NCBI GenBank assembly: GCA_910577465.1
Contig: CAJTMM010000014.1
Coordinates: forward strand, 275 to 64,274
Source of the DNA: an uncultured Muribaculaceae bacterium
GTDB lineage: Bacteria > Bacteroidota > Bacteroidia > Bacteroidales > Muribaculaceae
Reading direction: 5' to 3'
Length of the DNA stretch: 64,000 bases
Made by a program: the position numbers and the translations under genes. Positions within the stretch are counted from its first letter, which is position 1; every line of letters begins with the position of its first letter. Below, piece by piece: positions 1-8,825 of this stretch. A model generated the notes under the pieces. It was not told the DNA's origin. It saw nothing but the letters and a program-made list of their open reading frames with translations, and did not search any database.

Positions 1-53
1 CCCACGACCTTTTCGTTACGAATGAAATGCTCTACCGACTGAGCTATTGCGGC
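1..53 (-). tRNA. tRNA-Thr (anticodon CGU), 3' part cut off by the window edge
   Basis: Read on the reverse strand, the segment starts with the acceptor strand GCCGCAA at 53-47, then TA and a D arm GCTC...GAGC. The anticodon loop TTCGTAA lies at 22-16, with anticodon CGT at 20-18. After the anticodon stem comes the variable region AGGTCGTGGG, which runs into the window edge. The 5' end and anticodon loop match the usual bacterial tRNA-Thr(CGU) layout. The T arm, acceptor 3' strand and CCA lie outside the window. The anticodon stem looks slightly imperfect (the A-C closing pair next to the loop). Confidence 0.85.
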
Positions 54-82
54 TGTTGGTGCGCTTTCGCGCTACAAAGATA

Positions 83-1495
83 CTAATTATTTATGGATTG
101 TTTGCTATATGTGAATTTGATTTTTGCTTCATCGAGTTTTAAAGCACACATAGCCGGACCTTCAATGTAGGGATTGATGCCTGTGGTGTAGGTCTGTGTC
201 TGTCCATAGTAGCCGTTGCCTGAAGTCTCGGTGACAACTGTTACCGGAGTGAGTGTAAATGTGTAGTCATCAGCCGTAAGCGTACCTTTTTCGAGCATAT
301 CAAGTATGTATTGACGCATATTTGTGAACTCGTAGCTGTTGGTCAGTGAATTGTATGAAGCCAAGAAAGAAGTCTTGTTGTCGCTGATTTTGTTCTCGGC
401 AAAGAACTCTTTTTTCTCTTTGGCAAGTACCAACAGTACGTTGGCTGGAGGATTGATGTTGTAATCGTTGGTAATCTCTTCTACGGGAATGGAGAATGTG
501 AGAGTGTTTATCACTGACATATCTCCGGCGTTGGCTTTATAGCCGGCGAGGATGGACTGTGTGGGGAAATTGATGGCAACATCATATCCGGCGGGAGCTA
601 CAAGCAGATTCTTTCCTGCAGCCACCATGTCTGATAGCGAGGAGCTGAGTTCCATATCTATCAGGTTTGTTGTAACCACCTCGGGGGTGACTGCCATATA
701 GGTGGCAGATGCGTTGTAGATGGTGTCACGGGTCACATCGTTGGTTGTTACTTTCGCGTGGCGTTTGTAGTAAAGATTGATTCGGCTCTCATTGATGTTG
801 ATTACGCGTCCGGAGCCGAATGAGTTCTTGATATACAAGCCCGGGAAGAATTGTGCGAATGCCTGTGGGGTGGCGAATGTCTGCGGTGAGTTGAGGTACT
901 CATTGAAGAAACGTTTGCCGAATTCCAATGGCAACGAAACGGAAACCGTGCGATATGCAAGGTTGTTTACTGAATCGTTGTAAAGCGCATTGGCTGTGTA
1001 TATCTGGGTTTGCGGAGTCCAGCAATCGCTTTCGTCATAATAATCAGTAACGGGGTAGGGCAAAACGTTGGTTACCGGAGGTACCATACCGTCTGTGAGC
1101 TGTTTCTTAAGTGGATATACCTTCAGTCCCATTGGCACCAGAGAATCGCCGGTAAAGCTTCCCGGAAGCATGAACATGAGCAGTTTTACAGAGTCTATAT
1201 CGTCGATGGAGACTCCTACGGTGTCCAGGTTCAGGGATGGCATGAACTGAGTTATTATTTCCGAACTGAAATGACCGTATTCTTTGGCGTCGAGTGTCCC
1301 TAATAATTGGGTCACGGTGCGGGATTGTATCTCGGCATTGCGCTCCGACGAGCCTGTTACCTGAAATACGGAATCAATGACCACCTCCGATTTATCGGTC
1401 ACAAGCGAATTTCCCAATGTCGTTACGGTATCGTCGCATGCCGTAGACAGTACAGTCACGGTGCAAATTCCTATAAATAGATGTGTAAACTTCAT
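83..1495 (-). CDS. DUF4270 family outer-surface lipoprotein
   Basis: A 470-residue protein with a lipoprotein signal: a short basic and hydrophobic start followed by the lipobox STAC, giving a modified Cys at residue 20 and then Asp-Asp. The body looks like the Bacteroidota DUF4270 family: an early segment around TTLGNSLV, then beta-rich sequence with many Tyr, Asn and Thr. Function of the family is unknown; a periplasmic or surface location is expected from the lipobox. It lies 37 bp downstream of the glycogen-synthase-like gene on the same strand, a pairing I recall from Bacteroides genomes, and probably shares its transcript. tRNA-Thr follows 29 bp downstream. The family call comes from sequence appearance and neighbourhood, not a search. 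Confidence 0.8.
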   Translation of the reverse strand: MKFTHLFIGICTVTVLSTACDDTVTTLGNSLVTDKSEVVIDSVFQVTGSSERNAEIQSRTVTQLLGTLDAKEYGHFSSEIITQFMPSLNLDTVGVSIDDIDSVKLLMFMLPGSFTGDSLVPMGLKVYPLKKQLTDGMVPPVTNVLPYPVTDYYDESDCWTPQTQIYTANALYNDSVNNLAYRTVSVSLPLEFGKRFFNEYLNSPQTFATPQAFAQFFPGLYIKNSFGSGRVININESRINLYYKRHAKVTTNDVTRDTIYNASATYMAVTPEVVTTNLIDMELSSSLSDMVAAGKNLLVAPAGYDVAINFPTQSILAGYKANAGDMSVINTLTFSIPVEEITNDYNINPPANVLLVLAKEKKEFFAENKISDNKTSFLASYNSLTNSYEFTNMRQYILDMLEKGTLTADDYTFTLTPVTVVTETSGNGYYGQTQTYTTGINPYIEGPAMCALKLDEAKIKFTYSKQSINN

Positions 1496-1532
1496 ATAGG
1501 TATTGTTAGAGCAGCCCTCGGTAGGGGCTATG

Positions 1533-2351
1533 TCATTGTTCTATTAATGAGTTGTAAAATTCGGCGTATCGGTCATTGAGCGATTCTTCATCGTCTGAGT
1601 ACTCAAGTACCGGTTTGCCGGTGGCAATCGCATAATCCAGCAGTTCTTGTGGTATCTCCGGTGAAGAAACCACTATTGCATCTGAGTGGTCAATGGCAAG
1701 CTTGTTGAGTGCTATGAAATCGACATCTCCTTGATTCACCGACGCTATATCCTCCGGAGCGAATTGACTCATAAGAAGTTTCTCGGCGAAACGTGAGTCG
1801 AGGGTGCCTTCAAACTTCTCATTGCGCAAGGCATATACTACTTTGGCGTTTGCGAATGTCGGGTCATCATTGAACATGCGCTTCAGATAAAGCGGCGCAA
1901 GTGCCGAAATCCAGCCCATGCAATGTACCACTGCCGGTTCCCAACGAAGCTTCTTAACCGTTTCGATCACACCACGTGCGAAGAACATTATGCGCTCATC
2001 GTTATCGGCAGGTGATGCATCTATCTCCAGTCGTTTGTCGGGAGAGAAATGAAAATAATCATCATTGTCTATGAAGTACACTTGCATGCGTGCGGGCTGC
2101 AATGTCGCCACCTTAATTATAAGGGGGTGGTCGGTGTCATCGATGATTACATTCATGCCGGAAAGGCGAATGACCTCATGCAATTGATTGCGACGTTCGT
2201 TTATGCATCCGTACTTGGGCATAAATGTGCGTACTTCAAAACCTTTTTCTTGTGTACCTTGTGGAAGGCTTCTGCCTAATGAAGCCAATGGTGATTCAGG
2301 GAGGTATGGGGCTATTTCCTGAGAGATATATAGGACTTTATTTTGAGCCAT
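1533..2351 (-). CDS. Glycogen/starch synthase N-terminal-domain homologue (GT5-like, C-terminal half absent)
   Basis: This 272-residue protein resembles only the N-terminal Rossmann domain of GT5 glycogen synthases, with VLYISQEIAPYL at residues 6-17 and VHCMGWISALAPLYLK further on. True glycogen synthases are about 480 residues with a second Rossmann domain, which is missing here. The ADP-glucose-binding Lys-x-Gly-Gly segment expected near residue 18-25 is replaced by PESPLASL, so classical synthase activity is doubtful. Bacteroides carries similar short proteins annotated as glycogen synthase beside a DUF4270 gene. The protein has no signal peptide and so should be cytoplasmic. The ATG at 2351 is preceded by a TATCTTTG promoter element at 2399-2392 (reverse). 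A regulatory or structural role is inference only. Confidence 0.75.
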   Translation of the reverse strand: MAQNKVLYISQEIAPYLPESPLASLGRSLPQGTQEKGFEVRTFMPKYGCINERRNQLHEVIRLSGMNVIIDDTDHPLIIKVATLQPARMQVYFIDNDDYFHFSPDKRLEIDASPADNDERIMFFARGVIETVKKLRWEPAVVHCMGWISALAPLYLKRMFNDDPTFANAKVVYALRNEKFEGTLDSRFAEKLLMSQFAPEDIASVNQGDVDFIALNKLAIDHSDAIVVSSPEIPQELLDYAIATGKPVLEYSDDEESLNDRYAEFYNSLIEQ

Positions 2352-2391
2352 CAGAACTGAATGATGATAAATAAATTACGGTTAAGTTTTG

Positions 2392-2399
2392 CAAAGATA
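2392..2399 (-). promoter_or_regulatory. Bacteroidota -7 element (TATCTTTG) for the glycogen-synthase-like/DUF4270 pair
   Basis: The reverse strand reads TATCTTTG, a match to the Bacteroidota -7 consensus TAnnTTTG, about 40 bp before the ATG at 2351. No clear TTTG is present at the usual -33 distance. Confidence 0.55.
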
Positions 2400-2483
2400 G
2401 CGATTTTTTTTGAAATGGGTGCTGTGTCAACCTGTCAAATGGGTAAAAAGTGTGAAAATGCGGTTTGTTGGACAAAAAACCAC

Positions 2484-2491
2484 TATCTTTG
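2484..2491 (+). promoter_or_regulatory. Bacteroidota -7 element (TATCTTTG) for the dsbD cluster
   Basis: TATCTTTG on the forward strand ends 20 bp before the ATG at 2512. It is divergent to the element at 2392-2399, so the 160-bp gap holds two back-to-back promoters. A TTTG occurs at 2464-2467 but at 16 rather than 19 nt spacing. The position argues for starting the downstream gene at 2512 rather than at the upstream in-frame ATG at 2410, which would precede the transcript start. Confidence 0.6.
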
Positions 2492-2511
2492 CGCAAAAAT
2501 TGAACCATATT

Positions 2512-2985
2512 ATGAAATTTTTACACCGAATCATCTTTATTATAGCATTATTCGTATTGCCGAATATAGTTTCTGCGCAAGCACCGGGCAATCCCATACG
2601 ATGGAGAGTGAATGTTCGCATGACTTCTCCGTCGGAGGGGGAGGTGATATTGAAAGCCATATCCGACCCCGGATGGCACCTTTATGGTACCGATATCCCT
2701 AAGGGTGGACCCAAACCTACCGTTATTGACTTGTCGAAAAGTAAAGGCGTGCAGTTTACATCTCCGGTTAAGGTTGCTCCGTCGCCCGTCAAGGTTCACG
2801 ATGATATGTTTGGTATAGACCTCACATGGTGGGAAGGCAACGTGACATTCCGCCGCACCTTTAAAGTGACCGATCCCAATGGTGCCCGCATAGAGGGAAC
2901 CATAACCTATATGGGTTGCAATAATAAGACTTGTATGCCACCGGCTACTGAAAATATTTCCAAACCATTACCGATAAAGAAATGA
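2512..2985 (+). CDS. Secreted stand-alone DsbD-alpha-like (N-terminal disulfide-exchange) domain protein
   Basis: A 157-residue exported protein: signal peptide ending near VSAQ (residue 23), then one domain matching the N-terminal domain of DsbD-type reductases. Shared landmarks are WHLYG at 55-59, a TWWEG segment and a Cys pair C136/C141 in GCNNKTCMPP. The next gene, DsbD, starts with a homologous domain (WHLYG, GCNDQSCIPP), so this is a tandem paralogue. It probably shuttles reducing power from DsbD to periplasmic partners or is itself a DsbD client; that role is inference. Its stop overlaps the DsbD start by 4 bp (ATGA), implying translational coupling. The start at 2512 fits the signal peptide and the promoter; the earlier ATG at 2410 lies upstream of the -7 element. 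Confidence 0.75.
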   Translation: MKFLHRIIFIIALFVLPNIVSAQAPGNPIRWRVNVRMTSPSEGEVILKAISDPGWHLYGTDIPKGGPKPTVIDLSKSKGVQFTSPVKVAPSPVKVHDDMFGIDLTWWEGNVTFRRTFKVTDPNGARIEGTITYMGCNNKTCMPPATENISKPLPIKK

Positions 2986-4973
2986 GACTAAGACTATGCG
3001 CCATCACGGCGATTATAGCTTTATGGGCAGTTTCGTTAAAGGCCCAGATTGTCAGCCCTATTACATGGGACAATTCAATTGAGATGACAAGTGAAACCGA
3101 TGGTAAGATTGTATTTAAAGCCGCGGTTGACAATGGATGGCACTTGTATGGACTCGCGCTTCCCGATGGCGGGCCGCGGCCTACCACATTCCGATTTGAC
3201 CGTGTGGAGGGTGCTGTGTTGGTCGGTGACGTAAAGCCGTCGCGTCCGGCTCCCGAGACGGTGGATATGATATTTCATCTGAAACTTGCCTGGTGGGATA
3301 GTGACGTGTCATTCGAACAGCAATTCAAACTCGATTCCGGCAGCAAGGGTTGTGTCATAGCCGGTGTCATTATATATCAGGGGTGTAACGACCAAAGCTG
3401 CATACCTCCGACCAAGGAGGAGTTTGAACTGAGCGTTGGTGATGTGTCGCCTGCTGCTGTCACTGAAAGTACCGATACCGTCGCTTCAGCATTGGTAAGT
3501 ACGGTAAACAAGCCATCTGCGTCTAACGGGGCTAATTGGTGGAATGCTGTTACATTCCCCGAATCCGATAGTGTAAGTACGGAAGAGATTGTAAACTCTT
3601 CTTTATGGTATATATTCATTTGGGGATTCTTGGGCGGCTTGATTGCGTTGCTCACACCTTGTGTATGGCCTATGATTCCGCTTACAGTAAGTTTCTTCTT
3701 GAAAAAGAACACTTCGCGTCGCCGCTCTATAATAGATGCGTCGATTTATGGCGGAGCTATCATTGTTATCTACCTTGTATTGGGATTGGCGGTGACATTG
3801 ATATTCGGAGCCAGCAAGCTGAATGATCTTGCTACCAATGCTGTGTTCAACCTCATATTCTTTGCTCTCCTGGTCGTTTTTGCTATTTCGTTCTTCGGTG
3901 CATTTGATATAAAGCTGCCTGCCAAATGGAGCAACAGCGCCGACAGCAAGGCTGAACGCACATCCGGGCTTATAAGCATATTCTTCATGGCGTTTACGCT
4001 TGCCTTAGTGTCGTTCTCTTGTACCGGCCCGCTTATCGGCACACTTTTGGTGGAAGCTGCATCTGATGGAAATATTGCCGGTCCCGCTGTAGGTATGGGT
4101 GCATTTGCTTTGGCGTTGGCAATACCGTTTACTGTATTTGCCATATTCCCGTCGCTGCTTAAGGAGATGCCTCGCTCAGGCGGATGGCTCAATTCCGTAA
4201 AAGTGGTACTCGGATTCCTTGAACTGGTGCTGTCGCTCAAATTTTTGTCGATTGCCGATCTCGCTTACGGATGGGGCATACTTGACCGTGAGGTGTTTAT
4301 AGCCATTTGGATTATTTTGTTCGTAATGCTCGGAATGTATCTGTTGGGTCAGTTGAGATTCAGCCATGATGCTCCGTTGGATTATGTGTCTATACCCCGG
4401 TTCTTTATGGCGCTCGCATCATTCAGTTTTGCTGTGTATCTGCTCCCTGGCATGTGGGGTGCTCCTCTCAAGGGTGTCAGTGCGTTTGTACCGCCGTTGT
4501 ACACGCAGGATTTCAACCTGTATAGCCAAGGCGAATTCCGTACATTCCATGATTATGATGAAGGTATGCGTTTTGCCGCTGAAAATGGTCGTCCGGTGTT
4601 GATAGACTTCTCAGGATATGGTTGTGTTAACTGCCGTAAGATGGAAGGAGCTGTGTTTGATACACAGGAGGTGAGCGGTGCCATAAAGGAGAATTTTGTT
4701 CTCATATCTCTTATGGTGGACGACAAGACCAAGTTGCCTGAACCGATAAAGGTTACTGAAAACGGAAAGAAAATAACTCTCGAGACCGTAGGTGAGAAGT
4801 GGAGCTATCTGCAGCGTAGTAAATTTGCTGCGAGTGTACAGCCGTTCTATGTAGTGCTGGATAATGATGGTGCTGCCATGAACCAACCATATTACTATGA
4901 TGAAGATGTAGAGAAATATGTAGAATGGCTCGACGGTGGATTGAAGAATTATCTGTCGGTCAACGATAAGTAA
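2982..4973 (+). CDS. dsbD: Thiol:disulfide interchange protein DsbD (cytochrome c biogenesis transmembrane type)
   Basis: A 663-residue three-part DsbD. Residues 1-22 form a signal peptide. Residues about 25-160 are the periplasmic alpha domain with C135 and C140. From about residue 205 there are eight or so hydrophobic helices holding the paired membrane cysteines in TPCVWPM and SFSCTGPL. The C-terminal thioredoxin-like gamma domain has the redox motif CVNC at 548-551. The protein passes electrons from cytoplasmic thioredoxin across the membrane to periplasmic disulfide reductases. All six expected catalytic cysteines appear present. It overlaps the upstream paralogous alpha-domain gene by 4 bp, and mazG follows after 29 bp. 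Confidence 0.92.
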   Translation: MRLRLCAITAIIALWAVSLKAQIVSPITWDNSIEMTSETDGKIVFKAAVDNGWHLYGLALPDGGPRPTTFRFDRVEGAVLVGDVKPSRPAPETVDMIFHLKLAWWDSDVSFEQQFKLDSGSKGCVIAGVIIYQGCNDQSCIPPTKEEFELSVGDVSPAAVTESTDTVASALVSTVNKPSASNGANWWNAVTFPESDSVSTEEIVNSSLWYIFIWGFLGGLIALLTPCVWPMIPLTVSFFLKKNTSRRRSIIDASIYGGAIIVIYLVLGLAVTLIFGASKLNDLATNAVFNLIFFALLVVFAISFFGAFDIKLPAKWSNSADSKAERTSGLISIFFMAFTLALVSFSCTGPLIGTLLVEAASDGNIAGPAVGMGAFALALAIPFTVFAIFPSLLKEMPRSGGWLNSVKVVLGFLELVLSLKFLSIADLAYGWGILDREVFIAIWIILFVMLGMYLLGQLRFSHDAPLDYVSIPRFFMALASFSFAVYLLPGMWGAPLKGVSAFVPPLYTQDFNLYSQGEFRTFHDYDEGMRFAAENGRPVLIDFSGYGCVNCRKMEGAVFDTQEVSGAIKENFVLISLMVDDKTKLPEPIKVTENGKKITLETVGEKWSYLQRSKFAASVQPFYVVLDNDGAAMNQPYYYDEDVEKYVEWLDGGLKNYLSVNDK

Positions 4974-5002
4974 AGAATAAATAAAATAGGACTGGACTAA
5001 CT

Positions 5003-5788
5003 ATGGAACGTCATACGCGAGAAGAGAAGATTGAAGCTATCGGCAAAGTCATAGATACTCTTGACCGATTGAGGGTGGAGTGTCCTTGGGATCGGAAGCA
5101 GACTTATGAGTCTTTGCGCCCGAATACCATAGAGGAGGTGTATGAACTATGCGACGCCTTGATTAAGCATGACGATGCTGATATCCGTAAAGAGTTGGGC
5201 GATGTTTTGCTCCATGTCCTGTTTTATGCCAAAATCGGTGAGGAGAAAGGCGCATTTGATATTTGTGATGTGGCTGAATCCTTGAATGCCAAACTGATAT
5301 TTCGGCATCCTCATGTATTTGGTGCGGTCGATGTGGCTGACTCGCATGAGGTGGAACAAAATTGGGAGCATATAAAATTGAAGGAACGTGGTGGAAACAG
5401 AACTGTTTTGGCTGGCGTTCCGGCTACGCTCCCGGCTCTTATTAAGGCTTACCGTGTGCAGGAGAAGGCTGCTAATGTAGGTTTTGATTGGGAGGAACGT
5501 TCGCAAGTCTGGGATAAGGTGCGTGAGGAACTTCAGGAATTTGCATCTGAAGCCGATAAGATGGACTCGGAGAATATGGAGTCGGAAATGGGCGATGTGC
5601 TGTTCAGTTTGATTAATGTAGCCAGGCTCTATGACATAAACCCTGAAAACGCCCTTGAGAAAACCAATGCCAAGTTCATAAAACGCTTTAATTATATAGA
5701 AGCAAAAGCTAAGGAGATTGGTAAAAGTCTGAAAGATGTTACGCTTGGTGATATGGACGCTTGGTGGAACGAAGCTAAATCGATATAG
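5003..5788 (+). CDS. mazG: Nucleoside triphosphate pyrophosphohydrolase MazG
   Basis: This 261-residue protein matches full-length bacterial MazG, which hydrolyses (d)NTPs to NMP and pyrophosphate and cleans the nucleotide pool. The N-terminal MazG domain includes ECPWDRKQTYESL, the metal-binding Glu cluster IEEVYELCDAL, and the second half of the motif in RKELGDVLLHVLF. A second, diverged copy of the fold follows around EMGDVLFSLINVARL. The end WWNEAK is also typical. It lies 29 bp after dsbD and 3 bp before the next gene, so it is probably co-transcribed. Confidence 0.93.
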   Translation: MERHTREEKIEAIGKVIDTLDRLRVECPWDRKQTYESLRPNTIEEVYELCDALIKHDDADIRKELGDVLLHVLFYAKIGEEKGAFDICDVAESLNAKLIFRHPHVFGAVDVADSHEVEQNWEHIKLKERGGNRTVLAGVPATLPALIKAYRVQEKAANVGFDWEERSQVWDKVREELQEFASEADKMDSENMESEMGDVLFSLINVARLYDINPENALEKTNAKFIKRFNYIEAKAKEIGKSLKDVTLGDMDAWWNEAKSI

Positions 5789-5791
5789 TGC

Positions 5792-6256
5792 ATGAAGAAG
5801 AATTTACTAATAACAATGTGCGTTGCAATACTGGGTTGCACCGGTGCCCACATGAATGCCCGAGTGGTAAAGTCATATTACTTCAACGGCAAGAATTCTT
5901 CGGGCGTCATGGAGTTTGTCGTGGATAGCGTAGACTTCAGGAAAGATCTCACGCGTGTATATGGGAAATTGAAGGGCGCGCCGCATACCTCACATCGCAT
6001 TGATAACATGAATATGAGATTGATGGATGGTACAGTGATGCCATGTGCTGATATTGATGGAGTTGATATGCAGCGGTGGTTTCAATGGGAGGATGATGGG
6101 CTTATTCCGGTGGAGATTGATTTTGGTACTATAACCAAAATTCCTGACACCTTTATTATTGTTACATCCGGACCTAAGGGCGAGTGTCAATGGCCGATAA
6201 TAAACGGCAAGAAAAGTAAACGGCCGAATAATATAACCAAGAAGTCAACAAGGTGA
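5792..6256 (+). CDS. Exported protein of unknown function
   Basis: A 154-residue protein with an N-terminal signal (MKKNLLITMCVAILGC...). It could be a lipoprotein using C16 or a plain secreted protein cut after residue 23. The mature part is beta-rich with no motif I recognise, and the C-terminal 20 residues are rich in Lys, Asn and Arg. It is packed between mazG (3 bp gap) and topB (4-bp GTGA overlap), so it belongs to the same operon and its translation is coupled to topB. I do not assign a function. Confidence 0.7.
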   Translation: MKKNLLITMCVAILGCTGAHMNARVVKSYYFNGKNSSGVMEFVVDSVDFRKDLTRVYGKLKGAPHTSHRIDNMNMRLMDGTVMPCADIDGVDMQRWFQWEDDGLIPVEIDFGTITKIPDTFIIVTSGPKGECQWPIINGKKSKRPNNITKKSTR

Positions 6257-8310
6257 AGCTGTGCATAACGGAGAAACCGAGCGTGGCGCGTGATATTGCC
6301 CAGATTCTTGGTGCTACGGTGAAACGTGACGGTTACTTTGAAAACGATGAATACAAGGTAACATGGACTTACGGTCATCTGTGTACTCTTAAGGAGCCGG
6401 CAGATTATACCGACTTATGGAAACGATGGTCATTGTCGGCATTGCCTATGATTCCTCAACGCTTTGGAATAAAGGTGATTGAGCAGGAAAGCATCAAGCG
6501 GCAATTTAATGTCATAGAGAGCCTGATACAGCAAGCCGACGAGGTGATAAACTGCGGAGACGCCGGACAGGAAGGCGAGCTGATACAGAGGTGGGTGATG
6601 CAGAAAGCAAAGACCGGCTGTAAGGTGATGCGGTTGTGGATATCTTCGTTGACCGACGAGTCGATACGTGAAGGATTCAAAACGCTAAAACCACAGGAGG
6701 ATTTTGACAACCTATACTATGCGGGGCTGTCAAGGGCTGTAGGTGACTGGATTTTAGGTATAAATGCCACACGTCTGTACTCTCTTAAATATTCCGAGCC
6801 CGGAAAGGTGCTGTCTATAGGCCGTGTACAGACTCCGACCCTTGCTATTGTCGTGCAGCGCGAACTTGAGATTGCTAATTTCAAGCCTGAGGATTATTGG
6901 GAGATAAAAACATTGTATCGCAATGTCACATTCAATTCCTCGGCAGGTCGTTACAAGTCTGAAGCTGATGCTTTGGAAGCCATGGAGCTTATATCCGGCA
7001 AGGAATTGTATATTACAGATGTGCAGGATAAAAAAGGTCGTGAAGCAGCCCCTCGATTATTTGACCTTACCTCGCTTCAGGTGGAGTGCAACAAACGATG
7101 GGGATGGACTGCCGATGAGACATTGAAACTCATACAGTCGCTATATGAGAAGAAGGTTACTACATATCCTCGCGTCGACACAACCTATCTGACTGACGAC
7201 ATATATGCCAAGGTTCCCGATATATTACGTCGGATGACTCCGTATGCCAATCTTACCACCCCGATACTCGGACAAAAATTGCCTAAGAGTAAGAAGGTGT
7301 TTGACAATTCTAAGGTTACTGATCACCATGCCATAATACCTACGGGGCAGTCGCCATCGGTATTGGACGGAAATGAGAAAAAAATGTATCATTTGATAGC
7401 CCGTCGTTTTATTGCCGTATTTTACCCCGATTGTATCTTCTCTACGACAACAGTTAATGCTACGGTCGATACTGTTGCATTCAAGGCCACCGGCAAGACT
7501 ATATTGGAACCCGGATGGCGTGAAATTTACGCTACCGACAAGGACAAGGCTGAAAGTGGTGAGCAGGGAAGCGAAGAACCGGTTTTGCCGCCATTTGAAA
7601 TCGGTGAGCATGGATTGCATGAGCCGTCGCTTTTGAAAAAAGCTACTCAACCGCCCAAATATTATACCGAGGGTACATTGCTGCGTGCTATGGAAAGTGC
7701 CGGAAAAATGGTTGATGACGAAGAGCTGCGCGATGCCATGAAGGAGAATGGTATAGGTCGGCCTTCAACACGCGCGGCTATAATCGAGACCCTATTCAAA
7801 CGGGGCTACCTGTATCGTGAACGAAAGACTATCCATGCATCGCAAGCCGGAATAGAGCTGATTTCAATGATTAATGAAGAGCTTTTAAAAAGTGCTAAAC
7901 TGACCGGTATTTGGGAGAATAAGCTACGAAGGATAGAACGTGGCGATTATAGTGCATCGGCATTCATTGATGAACTTAAGGAACTGATTGGACACATAGT
8001 TATAAATGTGCTAAGCGATAATCAGTCGCGTAAGATAAAAATTGAGGACACGTCTAAACCCGAAAAGAAAGCGAATGAAAAGAAGGGTGGTAAAGAACAA
8101 GCGAAAACTCGTAAACCCTCAATAAAGTCATTGGAGCAGATTGCATGTCCCAAATGTGGACAAGGTCATTTGTTGAAAGGTAAATCCGCATTTGGTTGTA
8201 GCCGTTATGCCGAAGGGTGCGATATGAGACTGTCATTCGCAGAATATGATCCAAGCCTGACTCCGGCAAAACTGAACAAACTAATAGCTAAACAATATGT
8301 CTCAAAATGA
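6253..8310 (+). CDS. topB: DNA topoisomerase III (type IA)
   Basis: A 685-residue type IA topoisomerase that relaxes and decatenates DNA by single-strand passage. The N-terminal Toprim domain begins KLCITEKPSVARDI and contains the acidic motif DAGQEGELI. The active-site tyrosine lies in TTYPRVDTTYL, and later core motifs include GIGRPSTRAAIIETL. After a Lys-rich linker (about residues 595-625) the C-terminus has a zinc-ribbon-like segment, CPKCGQGHLLKGKSAFGCSR. The start is GTG at 6253, overlapping the previous stop (GTGA). That GTG gives the conserved N-terminus directly, and no upstream ATG gives a better fit. The stop overlaps the Nudix start by 14 bp. Confidence 0.93.
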   Translation: MKLCITEKPSVARDIAQILGATVKRDGYFENDEYKVTWTYGHLCTLKEPADYTDLWKRWSLSALPMIPQRFGIKVIEQESIKRQFNVIESLIQQADEVINCGDAGQEGELIQRWVMQKAKTGCKVMRLWISSLTDESIREGFKTLKPQEDFDNLYYAGLSRAVGDWILGINATRLYSLKYSEPGKVLSIGRVQTPTLAIVVQRELEIANFKPEDYWEIKTLYRNVTFNSSAGRYKSEADALEAMELISGKELYITDVQDKKGREAAPRLFDLTSLQVECNKRWGWTADETLKLIQSLYEKKVTTYPRVDTTYLTDDIYAKVPDILRRMTPYANLTTPILGQKLPKSKKVFDNSKVTDHHAIIPTGQSPSVLDGNEKKMYHLIARRFIAVFYPDCIFSTTTVNATVDTVAFKATGKTILEPGWREIYATDKDKAESGEQGSEEPVLPPFEIGEHGLHEPSLLKKATQPPKYYTEGTLLRAMESAGKMVDDEELRDAMKENGIGRPSTRAAIIETLFKRGYLYRERKTIHASQAGIELISMINEELLKSAKLTGIWENKLRRIERGDYSASAFIDELKELIGHIVINVLSDNQSRKIKIEDTSKPEKKANEKKGGKEQAKTRKPSIKSLEQIACPKCGQGHLLKGKSAFGCSRYAEGCDMRLSFAEYDPSLTPAKLNKLIAKQYVSK

Positions 8311-8812
8311 AGAAATACTCCCGATAGTGAATGTGTCTGGGCATGTGATTGGAAAGGCTTCGCGAAGCGAATGCCATAGCGGTTCGATGTTACTGCATCC
8401 GGTGGTACATCTGCATGTGTTCAATCGCAATGGAGATTTATTGTTACAGAAACGTTCCTTGTCCAAGAAAATCCAACCCGGCAAATGGGATACTGCTGTG
8501 GGTGGGCATGTAGATTGGGGCGAGGACGTGCATTCTGCCCTTGTAAGGGAAGCGCGGGAGGAGATAGGATTGAAAGTAGTTGAACCGAAACCATTGTTTG
8601 TGTACGAATTCACGTCCCCAATAGAACATGAGCTGATAAATGGCTATACCGTGACAGTGAGTGATGATTTCGTGCCACAAGCCGAGGAACATGAAATTGA
8701 TGATTTGAGGTTTTGGTCCATTGATGACATATCCGCTGCAATAGGTAAAGACATTCTAACTCCGAATTTTGAGACGGAATTCCTGCGTCTTAGGCGTGTT
8801 TTAAAAATATAA
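8297..8812 (+). CDS. Nudix hydrolase (possibly isopentenyl-diphosphate isomerase-like branch)
   Basis: This 171-residue protein has a complete Nudix box at about residues 74-96: GHVDWGED, then REAREEIGL, keeping the catalytic Glu residues of Gx5Ex7REUxEExGU. Such enzymes hydrolyse nucleoside diphosphates linked to another group. The upstream sequence HLHVFNRNGDLLLQKRS and GKWDTAVGGHV resemble the branch near YfcD and IPP isomerase, so the substrate cannot be read from sequence. It overlaps the topB stop by 14 bp and belongs to the same transcript. Confidence 0.85.
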   Translation: MSQNEEILPIVNVSGHVIGKASRSECHSGSMLLHPVVHLHVFNRNGDLLLQKRSLSKKIQPGKWDTAVGGHVDWGEDVHSALVREAREEIGLKVVEPKPLFVYEFTSPIEHELINGYTVTVSDDFVPQAEEHEIDDLRFWSIDDISAAIGKDILTPNFETEFLRLRRVLKI

Positions 8813-8825
8813 AGCTACCTCTGGA

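Noticed and set aside
2410..2511. N-terminal extension of the DsbD-alpha-like protein
   Set aside because: It would precede the -7 element, and a clean signal peptide begins at 2512.
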